A DNA stretch of 64,000 nt from Pseudenterobacter timonensis. GTDB lineage: Bacteria > Pseudomonadota > Gammaproteobacteria > Enterobacterales > Enterobacteriaceae. The notes under the pieces were generated by a model that did not search any database, was not told the origin of the DNA, and saw only the letters and a list, made by a program, of their open reading frames with translations. Shown here piece by piece: positions 9,801 to 19,903 of this stretch. The stretch covers positions 310,001-374,000 of the forward strand of contig NZ_FCOP01000011.1 in the NCBI RefSeq assembly GCF_900021175.1, given 5' to 3'. Position numbers and translations under genes: made by a program. The first letter of the stretch is position 1; each line of letters begins with the position of its first letter.

Positions 9801-12800
9801 GCGGTACGTTGTTCATCACCACGGCGGTAATGCCACCGATATCAACCCCCATTTCCATGGTGGTGGAACAGTTGAGAACATTAAGCTGCCCGTTCTTAAA
9901 CATCTTTTCGTAGCTTTGCAGGCGTTCTGAAGACTGCTGGGCAGAGTGCTCTGCAGTGCGGTAGTAGAAGCCACCTTCTACGACACGATCGTTGATATCC
10001 GTCCAGACATTTTCCGAACGCAATTGTGCGATCAGCGGCTCGTTGCTGACCCAGTCACGTACTTTAGCCAAACCCGGAGCGTAGTCTTCTTGTGAGCGAT
10101 CCACCTTCCAGATCTCTGGCATGGTGACCTTTTGCGCGACAAATGCGTCATATTGCGTCTGGGTGAGTTGTTCAAAGGAAATGTGAGTGGGTAGATATGG
10201 GGTTAACCCTTTAAAAGCAGTGTCCAGAATTTTATTGGTGACCGGACAAATCCAGGCATCCGTGATTAAAGAGAAGGTCAAATGCTCTTTCGGCAAATAG
10301 AAACGGTTACCATCAGGCTTCAGTACGGCAAGTGACCCGGTAAGCTGGTTCCATGCTTCTTTTAACCATGTATTGATAATATCAATCGTCGCCGTATTTA
10401 CTTTTTTTAATCCCGCACCAAGCATTAATAGCTTCACCAAACGATGGGACAAATTGCCATTACGAATTTGTGGCCAGCGTCTGTTCTGATTATCTTCAGG
10501 ATCTTTTGTTTCCGGGTTACGGACGAATTTTGACGAAAAACGACTACCAATCCAGTTTTTTAACTCATCGTCCAGTTGTGTGAAGTTGCTTTCACGTACG
10601 TACAGATCCAGAGTAACCTTAAGAAAATCTTTCCAGTCATCCAGCGTCAGCCCTTGCTCTTGCCAATGCATCGGCATCTTATGAATCTTCTCTAGCCCCT
10701 GATAACCAACCCGCACCAGCCCTTGCGTTTCCAGGCTGTTAGTTCGTTTAGGACGACGCATGAACTCCCGGAAAAGCAACATTTCCGAAAGCTTCAGCGG
10801 CCCGCCGTTTTCGTTGAAAATTTCAGGCTTCAGATAGTGATTATATTGCAGAATAGGGCCGCTAATATCGGCTTTCTCTCTAAGCTCATTGACTATTTCT
10901 ATCCATGTTCGGGAAATGAGAATGGTCGCTACGTTACCTCCGGTCGCAGCCTGAAAAGCTTGTTCAAGCTGCTCAGCCTGTACTTCTGCCAGCTTCGCTT
11001 GTTCAGGTAATCCCCAGCTTCTAAATTCATCGGCCTGTTGGCGTGCCTGTTTTGCCAACGCTGCTAACTTTTCCAGATCTGTATTGGCATTTGGTGTGGT
11101 GGAAGTCTGTGTTCGTTGATGCCAGCCCAATATTTCTACTACGCTGCCACGTAAGCGACTGCGTTCAGCTTCTTGCTGCATGCGTACCGCCATGCGCGCT
11201 GTTCCCTGGCGGCTGTCGGTGAAGGTAATGAGACGGCGGCCTCTACCTGGCAGTGAATCAGGCCCCACTCCCTCCTTTCCATCTTCGCTGACAAAGTCCT
11301 GACAATACTCCAGAACGGTTGGCACAATATTGGTGACATAAAACGGTCCACCCAACAATGCGCGGCGGAAAGGTTGTTTTCCGCTCGTGCCTCTGTAGCC
11401 GCAGCCACTGGCACTACATACCTGTTCAATATCGTTAATAATCAGTTCAATACTTTCATTATTAACTACACCAATACGACGAGTCTTGCGATCGAGTCGC
11501 TGTAGGATATAACCTGCTTCACTGGCCTTTTCTGCCGCAATAATAAGTGGAGGGCGGTAACTACTTTCTTTCTCAACTTTTTCTTCAGTAGCGTCGTTTT
11601 CAACATTCACCTCATCTTGCAAAGAAAATTCATCGCCACCTTTATTTTCCCATTGGACAAGTTTGCCATTTTTATCCCGGGCCAGAAGATGCGGTTCGTT
11701 ACATTCATTACAGAATGCCAGTTCGTAGACGGGGCTCCCGCATTCACAATTTTGCCGTTGATTCACATACACATAACCAAAGGGCCAGCCCTTTTCCAGC
11801 GGAGTACCATGCTTTTGTCTGCACTCTTTATCAACACAAGCCCACACTCCCTGGGTATTGCGCTGGAAAATATGCGCTCTTATCTTCAGGAATGCCGGAT
11901 CTTTAGGATTAGGTTGTGTACCAGAGCAGACGTCGATCCAGCGAAGTACTTCCTGCTGGCTATAATTCTGCTTGGTCAGCGTATTCAACCGCTTCGTCAT
12001 CGTATCCAGCTTCATTGGATCCGGCTGAGTAACTAACATTTCACGCAAGTAATGTGCTTCAGGTGAATGCGTAAGAGCTTCAAAGCGCTCTGGGCTTACG
12101 CCCTTCATGTCTGTATCAGGGATTTGTTCAATTTCTTCTAAAGGAATATAAACGTGTTTGCACGATGCTAGTTTCGGAATCACCCGGCTTCCGTCCAGTA
12201 CGTCGATGCGCTCCTGCGGTATACCGGATAATTCAGAGAGGAATTTTTTCAGTTGTTTTTCGGCATCGCTTCCGGCAATAGTTGCAGAGGTTGCCACGAA
12301 ACGCACATCGTCTGGCGTCACGCCAAAGGCCGTCATCACGCGGCGTAACTGCAGCGCTAATTCAGCGGCCTGCGATCCGACATAGGTATGCGCTTCATCC
12401 AGTACTATCCAGCGTAATGATTTTTGTGCTTTAGACTGTTGAATAATTGGAGCATCAATTTGGCGGACCATCATATATTCCAGCATCGTGCCGTTTGTTA
12501 CCAGAATTGGTGCGGGTTCTTCACGCATCTTTTCGCGTGAAAGCACTTCATTTGGCCTTTTTGCCTGCTCGCTTTTTACCGAAGCGTGAAGATTTTCTGT
12601 ATTGCCATTATAAAGACAGTAACGGATCCCAGTACCAAATCCACGTGTCCACGCATCCAGGCGCTCCCGCTGTGAATTAATTAGGGCATTGAGGGGGTAG
12701 AGGAAAAGGGCCCTGACGCCGACAAGTGGGTTGTTGCCATTTTCATGTAATTCTCTGTAGAGGTCTTCCAGCACAGGAACCATAAAACATTCCGTTTTGC

Positions 12801-13188
12801 CTGACCCCGTACCACTTGTCACCACTACCGAATGTTTATCTTCCAGTAAAGCCTTCCAACTGGCTAGCTGGTGAGTGAAGGGTTTCCAGTCTGCACCAAA
12901 ACGGTAACGACCGTTGTTATGATCATCAAGTGAATCAACAACAGCTTTACTCAGTAATGCCTTACCTTCGGTCAGGTTGCTCATTGTATAATTTGACTCT
13001 TTCCAGCCAAACATTTGCTGGAATACTGGTGAGGCAAGAAATGAGCCTGATTTCCCACAATCGGCACCCATTTGCTCTGCGAGATGCTTGCGTAAGTTCG
13101 GGTTTGTGATCCCCATAATACTGAGCGTTGCTTCGGTTGAGCGAGACAACGATTGTTCAATAAGCGACGAAAAATAGCGTGTAGTCAT
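6868..13188 (-). CDS. druE: Druantia type III helicase DruE (very large SF2 DEAH helicase, DUF1998)
   Basis: This is a 2106-residue SF2 helicase, the size and organisation of Druantia DruE; the biochemical mechanism of Druantia is not established. Walker A TGTGSGKT lies at about 125-132, DEAH at 264-267 and SAT at 301-303. Motifs V/VI ([16 protein letters not shown]) lie at about 1110-1145. A CxxC-type zinc cluster follows (about residues 1400-1440). The DUF1998/MrfA-like module with [11 protein letters not shown] lies at about 1690. The last 350 residues are unassigned. It begins 12 bp after the druH stop, with AGGG upstream. Pairing with DruH and the location next to hsd both support the Druantia III assignment. 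No frameshift is seen. Confidence 0.88.
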   Translation of the reverse strand: MTTRYFSSLIEQSLSRSTEATLSIMGITNPNLRKHLAEQMGADCGKSGSFLASPVFQQMFGWKESNYTMSNLTEGKALLSKAVVDSLDDHNNGRYRFGADWKPFTHQLASWKALLEDKHSVVVTSGTGSGKTECFMVPVLEDLYRELHENGNNPLVGVRALFLYPLNALINSQRERLDAWTRGFGTGIRYCLYNGNTENLHASVKSEQAKRPNEVLSREKMREEPAPILVTNGTMLEYMMVRQIDAPIIQQSKAQKSLRWIVLDEAHTYVGSQAAELALQLRRVMTAFGVTPDDVRFVATSATIAGSDAEKQLKKFLSELSGIPQERIDVLDGSRVIPKLASCKHVYIPLEEIEQIPDTDMKGVSPERFEALTHSPEAHYLREMLVTQPDPMKLDTMTKRLNTLTKQNYSQQEVLRWIDVCSGTQPNPKDPAFLKIRAHIFQRNTQGVWACVDKECRQKHGTPLEKGWPFGYVYVNQRQNCECGSPVYELAFCNECNEPHLLARDKNGKLVQWENKGGDEFSLQDEVNVENDATEEKVEKESSYRPPLIIAAEKASEAGYILQRLDRKTRRIGVVNNESIELIINDIEQVCSASGCGYRGTSGKQPFRRALLGGPFYVTNIVPTVLEYCQDFVSEDGKEGVGPDSLPGRGRRLITFTDSRQGTARMAVRMQQEAERSRLRGSVVEILGWHQRTQTSTTPNANTDLEKLAALAKQARQQADEFRSWGLPEQAKLAEVQAEQLEQAFQAATGGNVATILISRTWIEIVNELREKADISGPILQYNHYLKPEIFNENGGPLKLSEMLLFREFMRRPKRTNSLETQGLVRVGYQGLEKIHKMPMHWQEQGLTLDDWKDFLKVTLDLYVRESNFTQLDDELKNWIGSRFSSKFVRNPETKDPEDNQNRRWPQIRNGNLSHRLVKLLMLGAGLKKVNTATIDIINTWLKEAWNQLTGSLAVLKPDGNRFYLPKEHLTFSLITDAWICPVTNKILDTAFKGLTPYLPTHISFEQLTQTQYDAFVAQKVTMPEIWKVDRSQEDYAPGLAKVRDWVSNEPLIAQLRSENVWTDINDRVVEGGFYYRTAEHSAQQSSERLQSYEKMFKNGQLNVLNCSTTMEMGVDIGGITAVVMNNVPPHPANYLQRAGRAGRSKESRAISYTLCKGNPHDQQVFANPLWPFETMIPAPMVAMNSARLVQRHVNALLLSDFLCHVIGETDKEKTSLDSLWFFGEDDGQSKCERFKVWLERPVLDIDAALERLVKGTALHGASSHKLREKTVDAITFLQQRWLSVYRDLVAQERESQPQTPYRKRIELEKKRHCGEYLLRDLAARTFLPGYGFPTDVVTFDNFTMEDYIREKSQKSRDKKDREDNVSRYKGLPSRNLGVAIREYAPGAEIILDGRVFRSAGVSLHWHNINADTNEAQRLDCAWRCHKCGTIGYEEGMSSSGVLCCTNSTCGEKIIMDNRRQVLQPAGFVTDAHAPVTNNIEAMKFIPVVPAWVFVKAEPVPLPNPTMGYMTSGADGHVFQQSLGEGGHGYALCLSCGRAESMLNENDAPRSMEAHYPPRPGKADRDSQNQRLICPGSTALMKNVTLGALARTDVFEMVLRKPQNGEYLPDNTEEGRLVAMTLAVALRQTLAGVLGISAAELGYAVRPVRLEDGQSVLAVQLYDVISGGAGFASSAPLHIETILLGMVNQLGCNHCDTACSECLLDSQTRHDHDLLDRKAALTWLGDDFSFYIGLPDEETFSLPDARYCPGPISDTLRRAINEGAEKLTLWMNGPLNEWDLYARQFRAAIQNYRVKDNVAVDLVIPAGVDDPELLHELSQFTALGVRLCHSEQALELPIVAQIAFADRIMTLASRSQQATIPGPGWHLNDKLVVRSLGYKTVKLNEFVLPGKAANSVERVKDIEIHKQLNGPLSQFGQLFWDTLFNSHEEAQSLMKNQRITSVHYTDRYLQNPVALALLGEILKPLKTKLTDNVELRLDTLFKPKDRPGNRPFHDWMSDADFQDFADQWFAAAMGRAIELTVFDSPRDIPHHRKLTVAFEDGQTLKIRFDQGMGYWRIDFPNVWRNFDFTDDVTYQLVKMAQACQEGKVLNSEESWATDVLVEVMTS

Positions 13189-13200
13189 TCTTAACCCTTT

Positions 13201-16200
13201 TTATTTTTGAGCAAAATAACGTAACAGGCTGCACTGGAAAATGGCCTTAAACCAGCGGGAATCGAAGTCCCTGACCTGTCTCAGGAAAAATACAGCACCA
13301 GGTTTACGGTCAAATACGGCTTCAAAAGAGGTATTACCGCTTGCTACAGCTGCGGCAAAGACGGGTAACCAGGCAACGGAATAGCGGTATTCTGCGTCAG
13401 GATTAATGCTGATCACTGGATTTTTTTGTGATGTCATCCAGCTATGGAGCCGCTTGCTGCCGTACTCTGGCCAGCGAGCTTCACTATGCTCACGTAAAAG
13501 CTCCTGATACCACTCGCGAATGAAGAACTCTGGAATGGGCGGAGGGAATTGTCCGTAACTTAACCATTTCTCAATTTCGTCGGCATATGTCGGAAAAACG
13601 AGCCCCAATCGCTGATACATGCTCTTCACCAGTAAATTCTGGGTTTCTTCCGGTGCACCCTTTTGGCTCAGGAACAATTTAAATCGATCGGCTGCGGTTT
13701 TGATTTCGAAGATGGGGAAGAACTCCCATAAAATAGGGAACTCATTTTCAATGCGGCTCAGATACTCAGCTGACATCTCAAATTTAAATAGCGACATCGC
13801 CAGTGCTCGTGGATGCTGTACTAGCGCACGCCAAACTTCAAAGGTTGCCAGCGGCAGATAACCAAATTGGTCGTACAGGCAACGCATAAACTGCCAGCCG
13901 GAATGAGCGGGATCGTTAGCCATTTGTTCAAGTACCAGCGTAATAGTATTAACTTCAGACTGGGGATTAAAAAGCTGGGTCGCTTTCTGCAATGAACGAA
14001 TACAACTTTCATCCACGGGTAACGACGGTTCCCCACGGATGAAGCAGGGGCGAAACGCCATTTCCTCACCCTGTTTGGGGACGACTAACCACGGCCCATT
14101 TTTGTTAATAACCGAACTCAGTTCATATTCCCCTGTCGGTATACCTTCGCTCATTCTTGATGATAATGGGGTGATTTTTCTCTCCGGTTCACTCAATAAC
14201 ATGAGAAAAGGAGAAGGCATTTGCCCGGTACGATAATAGATTGATTGGCTGATGAGAACTTCTCTTTCGTAATCATAGCGTAAACTGTATTTATAGCGGC
14301 GAATCTGCCAACTCATTACAGCACCTGCGCCTTTGATTTGCATCTCTACAACCTGATCAATTCCTGTCTCGAGAGACAATAAGTTTTCAATGTGCTCTCT
14401 CAGGCTATATAAATTAAGTTCGACAGGGTGTTCCCCCGCGGTATAACACCATTCATACCATGCTTGTAACCCACTTTTGGAACGTAAATGTAATTCCAGT
14501 GAAAAACGTGTCGGATCGCCATTTTTGCCAAATAAAAATGCTCTCGAACCTAGCAAATCATGCAGAGTAATATTTTTATCCAGAGTGCATCCATTTGCAT
14601 CAAGGGCCAGGCAACCTTTGGCAGGGAAAGGTAGAGTAATTTCTACTGGGGCTGCTACCAAATTTGGATAAATCTGCAAAGAGACAAACGCAGGAGGTAT
14701 TCCTTCTGCTTTAAGCAATATTTCTGTTTGCCCTGCTGAGCGTTTACGAGCAACCTCTAGTGTTTTATCTTTTAAGACAGACATACAGGGATGTTGCGTT
14801 AAGATAACAATGGAACCTTCATTGGCTAACTCACCACCTTTTATTTCAATGTTAAAATCTGCCGGCAATATTCCAATTTTTCGACGCAGTAGTGTTTCAT
14901 TGTGAGTATTTCTGACAGAAACATATTGCGTACCCATCATCTCTTGTACCTGACATTCATCTAACGGTATGCCACTCAGATAACGTTTGAATTGTATATC
15001 TTTAGCATTCAGATTTTTTGCCGTAACTTTAGGTACACCAAGGAACGTTTCATCAGGATGGCAATTCCAGGTCACTTGTTTCCCATAAAAATCAAATCCG
15101 CTCTGATTAGATTGTTCTCTCCCGGTGCGGATCCTGTATGTTTCATTTCCGGAAATGATTACATCCTGGCGTCCTTTTACGGACATTGTCCTAAGTCCTA
15201 ATAACAAGGCTGTACCTGAAGAGCCTTCATACCCTGAAAGAGTAGTTTTTTCTTGAGGTAGGGCAATAAGAACATTGCTGTTACGTACGGTACAAGAAGC
15301 TTGTCCTTGCAATAACCAGAGTTCCTCATCATCAACAAAAGTAAGTGGTACCTCGCCAACGGCGATTTCACTACCTTCAAGTTTTATGGTGCCAACAATC
15401 ATTCCTCCAGTTCGTGCAACAATCGTTAAGCTCGCAGCTGGCTGGCGTCTGACAAATCTCGACTCACTTTTACGCAGGCGAACTTTGGCATGGGCGTTCT
15501 CCAGGGATGCATAGGCGGGGCCGAGACAGGCGACTTCTTCACCATCTTCATAAATGGCAAGTTCAAATCGCGTCGTTGAGGGGGTGCTGATGATTGGGAA
15601 AGTGAGTTCATCAGGCAGCGAAATTATGGCCTGGATTTGATCGGGATGGTTTTCCGACCAATAGAATTGACAACCGGAACCCTTATTTTTTTGTAAGTGG
15701 GATTTAGTTTCTACGGAGGCAGTACATAGCAACCCATTAAGAAAGCGGGTACCTGTTTCATCATCCAGAGGCATAGGAAACTCATCGCGCCATTTGGGAT
15801 GCACTTTATCAAGCTGCTTCACGGGTTCGGTATGATTGCTCAAGTTGTACATTAGAACCAGCGAGCTGAGTTTTTCCGCTATATGGCTGATGAGTTCTAC
15901 AGAAGTGTCTTCGCTAAAAACAGTTGGCAGGGCTGATTTTTCTATGACAGTTCTTACTAGAGAAAGTATGGAAAATCCTGCCAGTTGTGCCTGCCCATAT
16001 TGATTGAGAATCCGGGAGAATACATTCTGAAAATGGCTATCCGACTCCTTCAGCAAGCGGAACGGTAATCCCCCCTCACTGAACAATGTTCCGAGAAAAT
16101 TACGTCGTTCCGATTCGTAAAATCGGATTGGGCGGTTCCAATAACCTTCCATCCCTTTAGGGATAATAATCCTTAATTCAGTCGACGTTAATGATACCCC

Positions 16201-16488
16201 TAATGCTTTATATATAGGGTCCCACATCCAACCACAATGACGCTCATAATCTCTGCGATACCATTCAGAGCAAAAAAGGACAAAACAGGCAGCGTAACCT
16301 TTATCATCGATATTACTCTGTACTTGACCAACTGCACGAAGTAGTTGTGTTAGATTATTGTATTCATCGTTGGTCGCATGATATTCATATAGTGGACGGC
16401 TATCAGGTTGTCTCAATCCTCTACGATTAAGAAAGTTACTTAGCCAGGAAGTACATTTTACCCAAGAAATGCATTCTGATTGACTCAA
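13201..16488 (-). CDS. druH: Druantia type III protein DruH
   Basis: This 1095-residue protein without a recognisable catalytic motif is encoded directly upstream of druE. Size, order and partner match DruH, the signature protein of Druantia type III. The start is TTG at 16488, with an excellent AAGGAG 6 bases upstream. No ATG occurs in this frame until about residue 90, and that region looks genuinely protein-coding. The central part is rich in beta-type sequence. The gene is AT-richer than the flanking core genes, which fits acquisition by transfer. The family assignment rests mainly on context and length, as I cannot point to a diagnostic motif. Confidence 0.82.
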   Translation of the reverse strand: MSQSECISWVKCTSWLSNFLNRRGLRQPDSRPLYEYHATNDEYNNLTQLLRAVGQVQSNIDDKGYAACFVLFCSEWYRRDYERHCGWMWDPIYKALGVSLTSTELRIIIPKGMEGYWNRPIRFYESERRNFLGTLFSEGGLPFRLLKESDSHFQNVFSRILNQYGQAQLAGFSILSLVRTVIEKSALPTVFSEDTSVELISHIAEKLSSLVLMYNLSNHTEPVKQLDKVHPKWRDEFPMPLDDETGTRFLNGLLCTASVETKSHLQKNKGSGCQFYWSENHPDQIQAIISLPDELTFPIISTPSTTRFELAIYEDGEEVACLGPAYASLENAHAKVRLRKSESRFVRRQPAASLTIVARTGGMIVGTIKLEGSEIAVGEVPLTFVDDEELWLLQGQASCTVRNSNVLIALPQEKTTLSGYEGSSGTALLLGLRTMSVKGRQDVIISGNETYRIRTGREQSNQSGFDFYGKQVTWNCHPDETFLGVPKVTAKNLNAKDIQFKRYLSGIPLDECQVQEMMGTQYVSVRNTHNETLLRRKIGILPADFNIEIKGGELANEGSIVILTQHPCMSVLKDKTLEVARKRSAGQTEILLKAEGIPPAFVSLQIYPNLVAAPVEITLPFPAKGCLALDANGCTLDKNITLHDLLGSRAFLFGKNGDPTRFSLELHLRSKSGLQAWYEWCYTAGEHPVELNLYSLREHIENLLSLETGIDQVVEMQIKGAGAVMSWQIRRYKYSLRYDYEREVLISQSIYYRTGQMPSPFLMLLSEPERKITPLSSRMSEGIPTGEYELSSVINKNGPWLVVPKQGEEMAFRPCFIRGEPSLPVDESCIRSLQKATQLFNPQSEVNTITLVLEQMANDPAHSGWQFMRCLYDQFGYLPLATFEVWRALVQHPRALAMSLFKFEMSAEYLSRIENEFPILWEFFPIFEIKTAADRFKLFLSQKGAPEETQNLLVKSMYQRLGLVFPTYADEIEKWLSYGQFPPPIPEFFIREWYQELLREHSEARWPEYGSKRLHSWMTSQKNPVISINPDAEYRYSVAWLPVFAAAVASGNTSFEAVFDRKPGAVFFLRQVRDFDSRWFKAIFQCSLLRYFAQK

Positions 16489-16500
16489 GGTAAACTCCTT

Positions 16501-16933
16501 ACAGACAAGCGAAAAAAAACTCGTAGTTTAGTTAAAAACAGACCAGCTTACTCTTGCGTTAGTATAACTTCAACCACTAATTTTTGTGGGTAAATCTCAC
16601 GAATGATTTTTAATTAAATGATAACAAAAATCAATCGATTTCATCCTATTCATTGAATCGTTGTATTATTGAAATAAAAGGAAGTTTTACTTTAGCATCG
16701 CTATGGACAATGACGAATAATTTATCTTCTATGATATAGGGCTACGATCAATCTGGCCAAGATCACAAAATATGCGTGAAACTAAAACGGGTCTATTTAT
16801 AGTTCCCAAAATGTGACCACAGTCAGACTGATGCGCACGCATCGCTCAAAAAATGATCTTTCTCAGGCGGATACTGAAATCAGAAAAGCATATGACCTTG
16901 AACAGTAATCACAATGACTGGAGGGGTATGCTA
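16501..16933. promoter_or_regulatory. 433-bp AT-rich divergent promoter region of druH and the glgS-like gene
   Basis: No gene is visible here. The strongest signal is a CRP-like site, TGTGA-N6-TCAGA, at 16812-16827, about 107 bp upstream of the glgS-like start; it matches 9 of the 10 half-site consensus bases. The known glgS of E. coli is CRP- and RpoS-dependent, which makes the site plausible. The part near druH is A/T-rich with several poly-A and poly-T runs, but I cannot single out one promoter. Confidence 0.55.
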
Positions 16934-17134
16934 ATGAACCAACAAAATATAAACGCACTGAAGAATTTTGATTTTCTGGCGCGCAGTTTTGCCCGTATGC
17001 ACGCCCTGGGCCAGCCAGTTAATATCGATGCCGTAACCGGCAATATGAGTGAAGCACAGCAAGCATGGTTCCGGGAGCGATACGACCACTACCGAAAGCA
17101 GGCTGAGCGGGCGAGGGTGGTAGAACTGCGGTAA
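16934..17134 (+). CDS. GlgS/ScoR-like surface composition regulator
   Basis: This 66-residue protein has the same length as E. coli GlgS (ScoR), a small regulator that affects glycogen, motility and surface adhesins. The shared core is [14 protein letters not shown]-x-G-x-PV and AVTGNM-x-E, followed by a Trp-Phe and Arg/Tyr-rich helix. The start is ATG 16934, with GGAGGGG 7 bases upstream; an ATG at 16928 would be only one base from that Shine-Dalgarno. The gene sits alone between druH and the HNH nuclease and ends at a strong terminator. It may be the only glgS or a second copy; the window cannot tell. Confidence 0.85.
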   Translation: MNQQNINALKNFDFLARSFARMHALGQPVNIDAVTGNMSEAQQAWFRERYDHYRKQAERARVVELR

Positions 17135-17142
17135 TGTAACGG

Positions 17143-17172
17143 GCAACGGGCTTAACGGCCCGTTGCGTTTTT
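17143..17172 (+). terminator. intrinsic terminator of the glgS-like gene
   Basis: A 9-bp stem (GCAACGGGC 17143-17151, GCCCGTTGC 17158-17166) with loop TTAACG is followed by GTTTTT. It begins 8 bp after the stop codon and abuts the 3' end of the convergent HNH gene. Confidence 0.88.
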
Positions 17173-18044
17173 CAGGCTTTGAAAATCTGCTTCCGGTGCC
17201 AGCCAACATACTGTTCAGCAGGCCATTGCGTTTTATCATAAGGGAGGAATAACTGCTGGCCGTCCCGGTGCCAGAACAGATGGTCTACCACCGGACTGCG
17301 GCTGACTCCGCCGGAGATGCGGATGGTCATATTCTCATCCAGCCCGAACGCCCCCATATCAAACGCATCGTGGTGCAACGTACAGAGCGCCAGGCCATTG
17401 TTTACCACGCACGGGCCACCGTACGCTTTCCAGTGAATATGGGCCGCTTCAATACCAACCAGTGCGCCATCGAGCCTGAGATCGTAACCACAGAACGCGC
17501 ACCGTGAGTGGTAAGCGCGAAGAACGATATCCCTGAAACGCGGATCGCGGTTCCTGGAGCGATCGATAAAATCGAATCCCAGTTGGTTCGCCAGGATCCG
17601 CTGAATACTTTCCGGAAAGCGATCGGTGAGGATCTTCTGGGCCAGTTGGTCGATCATCTCAGGGTGGGCCAGCAATTGCTGGTAAGCCGCCTCATCGAAG
17701 CCGCCCGCCACCTGGTTATCAATCAGTTCTTTCTTTGTCGGCTGAGTATTGCCCTTACGCGGTTTGCAGCCTTCTGCGTGAGCGATCTCCCAGAAGCCGT
17801 CTGTTCGCAGCCGCCAGAACGGCATATTGGGGTAATCGGTGCGTCGCTTAGGACCAAACTCTTTCAGCAGGCGGGTAAGCGGTTCGTGGATCTCCAGACC
17901 GTAGTTAAACAGGCGCGGATGGCCCGCTTTGTACTGCGACAGCACGTACAACAGCAGCAGCGGTTTATGCGGCGCGCATACGTCACCCTGACGCCAGACA
18001 GAGACGTTAGAGATGGCGGATTGCAGCGTATCTGGAGAGAGCAT
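17172..18044 (-). CDS. HNH endonuclease of the phosphorothioated-DNA-binding (SBD-HNH) type
   Basis: This is probably a type IV restriction enzyme. The 290-residue protein has an N-terminal domain (about 1-150) that resembles the sulfur-binding domain of ScoMcrA-like enzymes, with a SVWRQGDVCAPHKPLLLLYVL segment. The C-terminal HNH ββα-metal nuclease has C182-x2-C185, then EAAHIHW near 200 and NGLALCTLHHDAFD near 225. Members of this family cut DNA that carries backbone phosphorothioate marks. No dnd genes lie in the window, as expected for an enzyme that would attack self-modified DNA. It is divergent from the Mrr-like gene across 154 bp. Whether phosphorothioate is the true ligand is inference from the family. 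Confidence 0.8.
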   Translation of the reverse strand: MLSPDTLQSAISNVSVWRQGDVCAPHKPLLLLYVLSQYKAGHPRLFNYGLEIHEPLTRLLKEFGPKRRTDYPNMPFWRLRTDGFWEIAHAEGCKPRKGNTQPTKKELIDNQVAGGFDEAAYQQLLAHPEMIDQLAQKILTDRFPESIQRILANQLGFDFIDRSRNRDPRFRDIVLRAYHSRCAFCGYDLRLDGALVGIEAAHIHWKAYGGPCVVNNGLALCTLHHDAFDMGAFGLDENMTIRISGGVSRSPVVDHLFWHRDGQQLFLPYDKTQWPAEQYVGWHRKQIFKA

Positions 18045-18198
18045 AAGAATGAACCGGGTAACAGGCTGATGTTACTGCGATCATGCTCGCAAAACTTAAT
18101 TGATTCAAGGCGAATGACGTAACGTTGATTTGCTTCCGGTATAGCAAATTGTGTTGTGCTAAAGTGCCGATTAACAAGCTCATTCAGAAGGGAAAATC

Positions 18199-19206
18199 AT
18201 GGCTGGCAAGATGTGGATGATTCGTGGCGATGGTGGAAAACTATATGATGATTTTCGTGATAAGCAAGTCGCGGCGATAGGGTGGTCACCCTTTGCACCA
18301 TATGTAAAACCGGGGTTATCCAGAGAAAAGTTGTTCGATTTATACCAAGAGCTTGAACCTCAAATTAAACCGGGAACTGCACGTTCTGGTACTTCTCAGA
18401 TTTGGCGCTTTGTGAATGAAATGCAGAAAGGTGACTGGGCCATCACTTATTCACCTTCTAATCGAACCTACCTGTTAGGAAAGATCGTTTCAGATTTTGA
18501 ATATCACGCAGAGTGGCTTGAAGATGGCATGGGCATTGCCCGCCAGGTGAAATGGAATCCGGAAGAAATCGATCGTGATAACCTGAGCGATGCAACCAGA
18601 AATACATTGGGTTCTACGCTGACCGTTTTCCGGGTTCCGGATTTTGCGATGAATGAATTGTTGCAAGGGAAAAAACCTGCATCTGACGTCGCGAAAGAAG
18701 CGCCTGGTTCAGTTGATGAGGACGAAGCAGTATCCAATCCCTTGCGTGATATGGAAATGATCGCCTTTGAAGGTATCAAAGATCGTATCAACCGCCTTGA
18801 CTGGGATGAGATGCAAAATCTGGTGGCAGGCGTATTGCGCAGCATGGGGTATAAAACTCAGGTTTCGCCAGCTGGCGCGGATCGGGGCAAAGATATTATC
18901 GCCTCTCCCGACGGTTTCGGTTTTGAAAATCCGCGCATCATCGTTGAAGTGAAGCATCGCCGCGAACAGATGGGCAGCCAGCAGATCCGCAGCTTTATCG
19001 GTGGCCGCCATAAGGACGATCGCGGGCTGTATGTGAGTACCGGCGGATTCAGCAAAGATGCGCGTTATGAAGCCGATCGTTCAACGATCCCGCTGACGCT
19101 GTGGACGCTTGACGATCTGGTGCGCGCGCTGGTGGAAAACTACGAGCAGGTTGATATTGAAACGAAGCTGTTAGTGCCGCTGAAGAGAACCTATTTGCCC
19201 GCATAA
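18199..19206 (+). CDS. Mrr-family restriction endonuclease
   Basis: This 335-residue protein has a C-terminal Mrr catalytic domain (about 195-320). The PD-(D/E)xK residues are visible as Asp232 in GADRGKD and Glu250-Val-Lys252. QxR and helical segments follow (SQQIRSFIGG). The N-terminal 150 residues form a separate beta-rich domain that may read modified bases (EVE/PUA-like by appearance only). Mrr enzymes cut methylated or otherwise modified DNA. It is not the K-12 Mrr itself, which is smaller and organised differently. ATG 18199 has AGAAGGGAAAA upstream. It completes a divergent nuclease pair. Confidence 0.85.
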   Translation: MAGKMWMIRGDGGKLYDDFRDKQVAAIGWSPFAPYVKPGLSREKLFDLYQELEPQIKPGTARSGTSQIWRFVNEMQKGDWAITYSPSNRTYLLGKIVSDFEYHAEWLEDGMGIARQVKWNPEEIDRDNLSDATRNTLGSTLTVFRVPDFAMNELLQGKKPASDVAKEAPGSVDEDEAVSNPLRDMEMIAFEGIKDRINRLDWDEMQNLVAGVLRSMGYKTQVSPAGADRGKDIIASPDGFGFENPRIIVEVKHRREQMGSQQIRSFIGGRHKDDRGLYVSTGGFSKDARYEADRSTIPLTLWTLDDLVRALVENYEQVDIETKLLVPLKRTYLPA

Positions 19207-19469
19207 TCCGCAGCACACATGCGTGGGGAAGATCTATTTCGCCATCATCTTCCCCACAGCTCCGCCAGCCCCCTTAACATCCCCCCGCAGGCACCACTCC
19301 GGCCACGGCGCCGCCAACCCTCGCGTCCGCCCAAGCCAGCCTGCAAGCCAGAGCATCTATCCTGCCAGCGCGATAAGAAATAATTATTTAAAAATAAATA
19401 ACTTAACCCTGCATCCCGTGCGTCGGTTCTGGATAATTGTAATGACCTATTTTTTACAGGCAGAAACCG

Positions 19470-19868
19470 ATGAAAAAAGATCCCCGACCAATTCTGATTA
19501 TCGCGCTGCTGGGCCTTGCCGGATGCAGTTCCTCCCAGCCGGATGAGGTGGAGCATATCCAGCATATGCCGGTTCCGGTGGTGCAGCCCAGCGGCAGAGC
19601 GCCACAAATTCCCTTGTCGCAGATGGCCTCTCTTTATCAACGTAATCAGCAGGAGTTAACTACGCTGACCACGTCGATAAAAGCCCGCTATCTGCAGGAC
19701 GTTAAGCCGCGCGATATCTTTGACGATCGCAGCGATGTGCAGCGCGTCTACGCCTCGTTGACCCGACTCGAGCAGTTGCAGATGTTGAATGAGCAATATT
19801 TCAAAGAGCAGAACGACAGGGGATTACAGGAGATAGAGGAGCTTCTTTCTCCTCTGATGCAGGGATAA
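19470..19868 (+). CDS. small predicted outer-membrane lipoprotein, unknown function
   Basis: This 132-residue protein has a type II signal peptide: basic N-terminus, hydrophobic stretch, and lipobox LAGC with Cys19. Ser-Ser-Ser-Gln follow the Cys, so outer-membrane sorting is likely. The mature part is charged and alpha-helical (QRNQQELTTL, ARYLQDVKPRD, LEQLQMLNEQYF). I do not recognise the family. The gene is followed immediately by a bidirectional terminator shared with the convergent OmpA-like gene. The 263-bp gap upstream is C-rich and shows no gene. Confidence 0.75.
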   Translation: MKKDPRPILIIALLGLAGCSSSQPDEVEHIQHMPVPVVQPSGRAPQIPLSQMASLYQRNQQELTTLTTSIKARYLQDVKPRDIFDDRSDVQRVYASLTRLEQLQMLNEQYFKEQNDRGLQEIEELLSPLMQG

Positions 19869-19901
19869 AAAAAACCGACACAGGCTGTGTCGGTTTTTTT
19901 T
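19868..19901. terminator. bidirectional intrinsic terminator
   Basis: The stem ACCGACAC (19874-19881) / GTGTCGGT (19887-19894) has an A-run on the left and eight T on the right. It ends both the lipoprotein gene (+) and the OmpA-like gene (-, stop at 19904). Confidence 0.92.
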
Positions 19902-19903
19902 AT

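Noticed and set aside
308-19206. mobile element carrying the defence genes
   Set aside because: No integrase, transposase, flanking tRNA or attachment-site repeats are visible, so element boundaries cannot be supported from this window.
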